From positions 52,537-116,536 of the forward strand of contig NZ_FXZB01000017.1 in the NCBI RefSeq assembly GCF_900169065.1: DNA of 64,000 nt, written 5' to 3'. Under the pieces are notes generated by a model that had not been told where the DNA came from, made no database searches, and was given only the letters and a program-made list of their open reading frames with translations. Shown here in pieces: positions 60,761 to 64,000 of the stretch (the first letter of the stretch is position 1; each line of letters opens with the position of its first letter). Position numbers and translations under genes: made by a program. The DNA is from Brevibacterium aurantiacum (GTDB lineage: Bacteria > Actinomycetota > Actinomycetes > Actinomycetales > Brevibacteriaceae).

Positions 60761-62266
60761 ATGCGTCGCTTCTTTGCGGTGACCTCGATTCTGTCTCGGG
60801 GACGCACCGGCAGAATGTACTTCTGGCCGATCTTCGCTTCGGTATGCGTGTATGTCATTGCACTGTCCGTCCTTATGCCCCTCTTCGGTGCTGTCGAGCG
60901 GGCGGGAGCCGACGACAGAAGTCCGACACCGTCCCCTGCCCCGACGACAACACAACCTCCTGCGGGCGCACCGCCGAACTTCTCAATTGCGGTCGGCACA
61001 CACGATCAGCCGCAGGAGATGCCGGCGATCCAGAGTGCAATGACGGATTACCTGTCGTTCTCCGATGAGTTCTTCACGCGACTCGAGCAGGGTGCGGTTG
61101 CACCTGATTTCTCCACGACTGAGCGCGAACTCTCACCCGAGTCCGCCCTCGCTCAGGTGGAGGACGGGACGTCGGTGCTCGCAGTCATCTTGCCGAAAGA
61201 CCTCACCCCTCAGGTCATCGACGACATCAGGGCCTACTATCGCGGCGATATCGACGCCCCACGCTATGAGATCACGGTCCTGGCAAGTCCGCAGGCGTTC
61301 AACGAAGACAAGTTCATCCTCAGCCAGTATCGCGACCAGGTCATCCGCCAAGCCGAAGAGCATATCTCCGAGCAGATCCGCATCGTGGCCCGGAAATTCG
61401 GGTGCGAATCCGGCAGCAGCCAGGACTGCTCACATTCGCAGGACGAGGCCGAACGTGCCTTCGAGAGGCCCTTCGCCACCAAGGTCGAGGATGTCAGCGG
61501 GCCACCACCTGTCGACTATTTCAGTGAGGCGTCCGACGACGCCAGCCCCGCGTCGAATGCTGCAACTCCTGGACTGGACACGGTGAACAGTGGTGCCGAT
61601 CCTATTGCCGCCGAACCCGACGCGACACAGCCGTCGATGCATGCCACGACCTCTGCCATCATCAGTGCACTCGTACTCGCTGCGGTCACCCTGGCGACAT
61701 TGTCGTCGGTGGTCGTCAACCGAGCAGCAGGGCTGCAGGTCATCATCATCGGCCCATGGCGGTCACTGTCACCGCAGAGACCGTTCTCTCGAAGACTACT
61801 GCTGACCCAGAAGCTCGGCCTGGCCACCGCCGGAACTCTGGCACTGACGTTGGGGGCCGGGATCAGTTCGATCTGGCCGACGAGATCCATCGTCGACACC
61901 CTCGGCGCGTACCCAGGCCTGCGAATGGTCGCGATAATCGGTTTACTCGGCCTCATCTGCCTGACTGTGGCTATCGTGGTCCTCGCCGTCACCGACACCC
62001 TGGGTGTGGTGCCCGGAGCCGTGGTTGCGATCGGTGTCATTGCCTGCGGAACCATCTGGTTCACTGTGTCCGGCCTTCTCGACCCGAACCGCTCTTTCCT
62101 GTGGGCCGACGCCCGGGTGCTCATCGGCGGAAACAGTCAGTCGGTTGCCGAAGCGGTACCGACGGCCATTGTCTTGCTGGTCGCTCTTGCCGCAGCACTC
62201 TTCGGTAGTCTCGCAGCCACACGGGCCTTCGACCGCAAGTTCAGCACTCTCATCGATCGGTCCTAG
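60761..62266 (+). CDS. Multi-spanning membrane protein, YhgE/Pip- or ABC-2-like
   Basis: 501 residues; ATG with GGAGGAAGAGAT upstream. One N-terminal transmembrane helix (about 20-42) is followed by an extracytoplasmic domain of roughly 230 residues containing a Pro/Thr-rich start and a Cys pair (FGCESGSSQDCS). About six helices follow between 300 and 490. This plan, one helix, large outside domain, then a membrane block, is that of YhgE/Pip and ABC-2 permease-like proteins. No ATPase gene is adjacent. The function is unknown. Confidence 0.7.
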   Translation: MRRFFAVTSILSRGRTGRMYFWPIFASVCVYVIALSVLMPLFGAVERAGADDRSPTPSPAPTTTQPPAGAPPNFSIAVGTHDQPQEMPAIQSAMTDYLSFSDEFFTRLEQGAVAPDFSTTERELSPESALAQVEDGTSVLAVILPKDLTPQVIDDIRAYYRGDIDAPRYEITVLASPQAFNEDKFILSQYRDQVIRQAEEHISEQIRIVARKFGCESGSSQDCSHSQDEAERAFERPFATKVEDVSGPPPVDYFSEASDDASPASNAATPGLDTVNSGADPIAAEPDATQPSMHATTSAIISALVLAAVTLATLSSVVVNRAAGLQVIIIGPWRSLSPQRPFSRRLLLTQKLGLATAGTLALTLGAGISSIWPTRSIVDTLGAYPGLRMVAIIGLLGLICLTVAIVVLAVTDTLGVVPGAVVAIGVIACGTIWFTVSGLLDPNRSFLWADARVLIGGNSQSVAEAVPTAIVLLVALAAALFGSLAATRAFDRKFSTLIDRS

Positions 62267-62304
62267 ACCTCATCGAACGGTTCCGCAGGGCCATCAGAAG
62301 TACG

Positions 62305-62348
62305 AGAAAACCCCTGTGTCCGATGTATTCTCACCGGGCACAGGGGTT
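62305..62348 (-). terminator. Rho-independent terminator of the tRNA-Thr locus
   Basis: On the minus strand AACCCCTGTG (62348-62339) pairs with CACAGGGGTT (62318-62309), followed by TTTTCTC. It lies immediately beyond the tRNA-Thr 3' fragment and is the original chromosomal terminator of that tRNA. Confidence 0.85.
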
Positions 62349-62356
62349 CGTTGCCG

Positions 62357-62398
62357 AGCCGCCTGCGAGAATCGAACTCGCGACCTATTCATTACGAG
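62357..62398 (-). other. tRNA-Thr(CGT) 3' half, attachment site remnant
   Basis: The minus strand reads CTCGTAA (anticodon loop with CGT), then TGAAT (3' anticodon stem), AGGTC (variable loop), GCGAG-TTCGATT-CTCGC (T arm), AGGCGGC (3' acceptor strand) and discriminator T. These 42 nt correspond exactly to tRNA positions 32-73. The expected 5' half (acceptor GCCGCCT, D arm, ATTCA stem) is missing from the adjoining sequence. This is what remains at one end when an element integrates into the 3' part of a tRNA gene; the intact tRNA should be at the other end. Confidence 0.8.
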
Positions 62399-62440
62399 GG
62401 CGGCGACTGCTAGATAAGTAGCGGTTTCGGTAGTTCCAAA

Positions 62441-62485
62441 CGTTGCAAGGCAACGCCCCGAGACCGCTGGTTTCGATCTCGGGGC
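62441..62485. other. Two adjacent hairpins upstream of rep
   Basis: CGTTGC-AAG-GCAACG (62441-62455) is followed by GCCCCGAGA (62455-62463) pairing with TCTCGGGGC (62477-62485). They lie between the att site and rep. They may be terminators shielding the element, or part of the replication origin. Confidence 0.5.
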
Positions 62486-62520
62486 ACGCCGGGGGCACAA
62501 GCCCCAGCACCTACAGATGA

Positions 62521-63885
62521 ATGCAGTCATCTGCACAGAATCACTATATCCAGGAGCACGGACACAGCCGATCGGTCTGGTCGAAAGGCAGCCTCCTCGG
62601 TGGGGTTTCTGTGGCCGCAGGCCGCGGCGGCGATGCTGCAAGCCTCAGAGCGCGAGCACGGACGGAGTCCGCGCGCAGCAGCGACGAAGGCACAGCGGCA
62701 GAGCCGCCCTTGGTCAATCGTGGACAGCTTTTCACCCCCACCCTCAACGAGCAGCGACAAGAACGCCAGCAGCGGCGTGCTGAGAAGATCCGATTTCGTC
62801 AGGGTCTCCGAAGGTTCGCAAAACGGAAGAGTGTTCAGCTGTGTGGATCGAGGGTGTGTTCTTCGTCGGGCGTCGGAGTGCGGGTCGCCGAAACTGATTC
62901 TGGGCGGCGAGCGGGGTTCGCTGGACTCTCGACGTGCGGCAATTTGTGGCTCTGTCCAGTGTGTAGCGCCAAGATATCTGCTCGTCGGGCCGAAGAGCTC
63001 GGCACCGTCCTTAAGAATGCTCGTACCGCCGGCTATGACTTGGCCCTGGTGACTCTTACTGTTCGGCACACTGCTGAAGACTCACTTCGTGAAGTCTGGG
63101 CCGCGGTGTCGCGTGGATGGCATCGAGTAACGAGTGGAAAACCCTGGTTGACTGATAAGGAGCGTTTCGAGATTCCGGGGTGGGTGAAGGCCGTCGAAGT
63201 TACACATTCACCAAGGCACGGCTGGCACGTCCACGTTCACAGTGTTGTCGCCTACCGTGGTAGTCCCGGAGACGCGACTGCACTTGGTCAGCGAATGTTT
63301 GAACGCTGGCAGTCCGGCTTGAAAGCAACGAAAGGGCACAAGGGCTTCACAGCGCTACCCGGTTATGGGGTCGATGTGCAGGTAGCCGATGGCAGAAGTC
63401 TCGGCAACCTTGGCATGTACCTCTCGAAGCTTGGAGCCGACCTTGGAGGTCTGTCACGCGAAGTCACTCAGGGCACCCATAAGGTAGCGCGGAGCAAAAA
63501 CCGCACACCGTTTCAGATTGGCAGAGACCTAGTTGCGAGTGCCGAGAAACACGATCGTAAGATCTGGGACGAGTGGCAGGAGGCCGCGCCGGGACATAGA
63601 CAGATGTCGTGGGCGAAGGGTTTCCGGGAGCGGTTTGGCTTGGATGCCGAGGAAGTTTCGGACGAGCAGATCGCGGCTGAGGAGCTGGGAACCGACGATG
63701 ATACCGTGTGCGTGTTGCCTTCCCCGGAGTGGAAGAAGATCAAGCATCGCTCGTGGGAATTACTCAACATAGCCGAGAACCACGGCGTCGACGGGCTTCT
63801 TCGGTGGTTAACTCGACAGGGCGTTGGTTGGGAGCCTGCTCCCCTTCGTGAACGGCGGCAAGGTGCCTATGGTGGCTCATCGTAA
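62521..63885 (+). CDS. Rolling-circle replication initiator protein (pIJ101/pSN22-like Rep)
   Basis: 454 residues from ATG at 62521; the true start may be later because the first 70 residues are low-complexity and the ribosome binding site is weak. A zinc-binding region contains NLWLCPVCSAK with CxxC at 145-148. The metal-binding HUH motif lies in HGWHVHVHSVVAY (His236-His240), and the catalytic Tyr300 is in NLGMYLSKLG. Rep nicks one strand at the origin to start rolling-circle replication. Such proteins occur in Streptomyces plasmids and integrative elements. The C-terminal 150 residues are charged and probably bind the origin. Confidence 0.88.
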   Translation: MQSSAQNHYIQEHGHSRSVWSKGSLLGGVSVAAGRGGDAASLRARARTESARSSDEGTAAEPPLVNRGQLFTPTLNEQRQERQQRRAEKIRFRQGLRRFAKRKSVQLCGSRVCSSSGVGVRVAETDSGRRAGFAGLSTCGNLWLCPVCSAKISARRAEELGTVLKNARTAGYDLALVTLTVRHTAEDSLREVWAAVSRGWHRVTSGKPWLTDKERFEIPGWVKAVEVTHSPRHGWHVHVHSVVAYRGSPGDATALGQRMFERWQSGLKATKGHKGFTALPGYGVDVQVADGRSLGNLGMYLSKLGADLGGLSREVTQGTHKVARSKNRTPFQIGRDLVASAEKHDRKIWDEWQEAAPGHRQMSWAKGFRERFGLDAEEVSDEQIAAEELGTDDDTVCVLPSPEWKKIKHRSWELLNIAENHGVDGLLRWLTRQGVGWEPAPLRERRQGAYGGSS

Positions 63886-63942
63886 ATAAGAGTGTAGAAC
63901 CGGTCTGAAACCACCGGACTCAAGTAGGCACCTCGCGATGTA

Positions 63943-64000
63943 ATGAGTCAGGTTACGAAACCCGAGTGCCGATCCTCGAAGGTGCTCGAGCCGACCATTG
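63943..64000 (+). CDS. Possible start of a downstream element gene (partial)
   Basis: ATG at 63943 opens a frame without stops to the window edge (MSQVTKPECRSSKVLEPTI). In pSAM2-type elements a small excisionase with a MerR-like helix follows rep, and LEPTI would suit the start of such a domain, but 19 residues cannot decide this. A CCGGT/ACCGG mini-hairpin sits between rep and this ATG. Confidence 0.3.
   Translation, partial: MSQVTKPECRSSKVLEPTI

Larger units (their letters stand above)
62357..64000 (+). mobile_element. Left end of an integrated rolling-circle (pSAM2/AICE-like) element
   Basis: The region right of the tRNA-Thr fragment differs from the chromosome: lower GC by eye, shorter genes and a plasmid-type replication initiator. 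The order att - rep - next ORF, in one direction away from att, resembles the rep-xis-int module of actinomycete integrative elements such as pSAM2. The integrase and right end are beyond 64000, so neither size nor conjugation genes can be judged. Confidence 0.7.

Noticed and set aside
60551..60955. 134-codon minus-strand open frame over the small ORF and membrane protein start
   Set aside because: Antisense to a better-supported gene with a good ribosome binding site; no recognisable features.
62357..62440. Complete tRNA-Thr gene
   Set aside because: Only the 3' half is present; no 5' acceptor or D arm can be formed from the adjoining bases.

Overview
The window reads as chromosome of a high-GC Actinomycetota, most likely Brevibacterium or a close relative. 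This taxon call is an inference from gene content, not from a database match. The support is: Lsr2 next to ClpC; ArgA-type N-acetylglutamate synthase beside clpC; and two long blocks whose order matches, from memory, Mycobacterium tuberculosis Rv3596c-Rv3628 (clpC1, lsr2, lysS, DUF2520, DUF3180, folK/folB, folP, folE, ftsH, hpt, tilS, DUF2342 protease, dac, ppa) and Rv2498c-Rv2502c (citE, maoC, fadE19, accA1, accD1).

Layout. 0-5.4 kb: small accessory enzymes, then a LysR regulator divergent from an FAD-dependent amine/amino-acid oxidase and an ALDH7-type dehydrogenase, probably a pipecolate/lysine catabolic pair. 5.8-13.7 kb: map, radA, mutY, argA, clpC. 14.2-25.5 kb: a minus-strand housekeeping run (lsr2, small membrane protein, lysS, DUF2520, two PH-domain membrane proteins, DUF3180, folBK, folP, folE, ftsH, hpt), many with 1-4 bp overlaps. 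25.6-28.3 kb: a divergent CynX-type transporter and amidohydrolase. 28.3-32.4 kb: tilS, DUF2342 metalloprotease, PBP4-type carboxypeptidase, ppa. 33.5-40.7 kb: a Tat-exported PhoX with an LPXTG anchor and a candidate PHO box, a CPBP protease and a large RND permease. 40.9-46.8 kb: MFS, nitroreductase, msrA, an unknown protein, def, citE, maoC. 46.9-50.2 kb: ArsR/AHSA1 pair, HAD phosphatase, cardiolipin synthase. 50.3-60.4 kb: acyl-CoA catabolism (acyl-CoA dehydrogenase, biotin-dependent carboxylase subunits, divergent TetR, quinone oxidoreductase, fadB-fadA). 60.6-62.3 kb: a small secreted-peptide-like ORF and a membrane protein.

The right end enters an integrated element. At 62357-62398 lies only the 3' half of a tRNA-Thr(CGT), from the anticodon loop to the discriminator base, with its terminator on the chromosomal side. 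Beyond it are hairpins and a rolling-circle Rep gene (HUH motif, catalytic Tyr). This is the architecture of a pSAM2-type integrative element inserted in a tRNA 3' end; its integrase and other end are outside the window.

The most unexpected signal is dispersed. The exact 11-mer CGCCGAGGTGG (or its complement) occurs at least 24 times, in both orientations, about equally on coding and non-coding strands, and once as an inverted pair forming a hairpin. Two losses from normally conserved neighbourhoods also stand out: disA is not beside radA, and panC-panD-coaX are not between the DUF2520 gene and lysS.
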